This document shows positions 6,004 through 6,092 of a stretch of DNA of 6,092 bases, one piece after another. Source of the DNA: Propionibacteriales bacterium (GTDB lineage Bacteria; Actinomycetota; Actinomycetes; Propionibacteriales; Propionibacteriaceae). The DNA lies in NCBI GenBank assembly GCA_030453285.1, contig JAKDKP010000159.1, positions 1 through 6,092 of the forward strand. The letters run 5' to 3'. The notes under the pieces were generated by a model, which worked only from the letters and a program-made list of their open reading frames with translations, did not search any database and had not been told where the DNA came from. Position numbers and translations under genes: made by a program. Position 1 is the stretch's first letter; each line of letters starts with the position of its first letter.

Positions 6004-6092
6004 TGCCCTCGACAACCGATCCCACCCCGACCCTGTACAGCGCCCTGACCCGGCTGATGGCGGCGGCCCGCCGCGCCGGCCTGGACGCACAG
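6003..6092 (+). CDS. Start of a third gene in the TelA cluster (partial, product unknown)
   Basis: An open frame runs from the ATG at 6003 to the window edge (30 codons, no stop). The ATG shares its A with the TGA stop of the preceding gene (TGATG), and GGAGAG at 5994-5999 lies at a suitable distance, so this is a believable translationally coupled start. The visible residues begin MPSTTDPTPTLYSALTRLMA and continue with an Ala/Arg-rich helix. They are too few to name a family. The overlap shows it belongs to the same operon as the TelA and XpaC-like genes, and it may take part in the same function. Confidence 0.65.
   Translation, partial: MPSTTDPTPTLYSALTRLMAAARRAGLDAQ

Overview
The window is about 6.1 kb of high-GC DNA. 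Codons strongly prefer G or C in the third position, and the gene set (MoeZ-type E1/rhodanese fusion, stand-alone LigD-type polymerase domain, TelA with a small partner) points to a free-living actinomycete. A member of the Propionibacteriales or a related order is a guess from the general look; nothing in the window fixes the genus.

Layout from left to right. (1) A 67-aa cold shock protein (110-313), preceded by a stem-loop in its upstream region and closed by a very strong 18-bp hairpin terminator (338-377). (2) moeZ on the minus strand (445-1617), converging on the cold shock gene; three evenly spaced TGATCA sites lie between its stop and the terminator. (3) A stand-alone LigD-type polymerase/primase domain gene (1743-2705), divergent from moeZ across 125 bp. 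(4) A MmcQ/YjbR-family gene on the minus strand (2771-3163), convergent with the polymerase gene and divergent from a TetR regulator (3231-3869). The 67 bp between these last two holds a perfect 7-7-7 inverted repeat next to a -10-like hexamer placed so that the TetR transcript would begin at its own ATG. (5) A TelA-family gene (4018-5283), a 221-aa gene resembling the XpaC-like partners of TelA (5338-6003), and the first 30 codons of a third gene (6003 to the window edge) whose start overlaps the preceding stop. These three form a probable operon that continues beyond the window.

The genes do not make one pathway. MoeZ serves sulfur transfer to small ubiquitin-like carriers. The polymerase probably serves DNA end repair or gap filling, but no Ku or ligase gene is visible. 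TetR probably controls itself and perhaps the divergent YjbR-like gene. The TelA cluster is the least understood part and the best candidate for an undescribed system. Nothing in the window looks like a mobile element, CRISPR array, tRNA or rRNA, and no gene is visibly broken.
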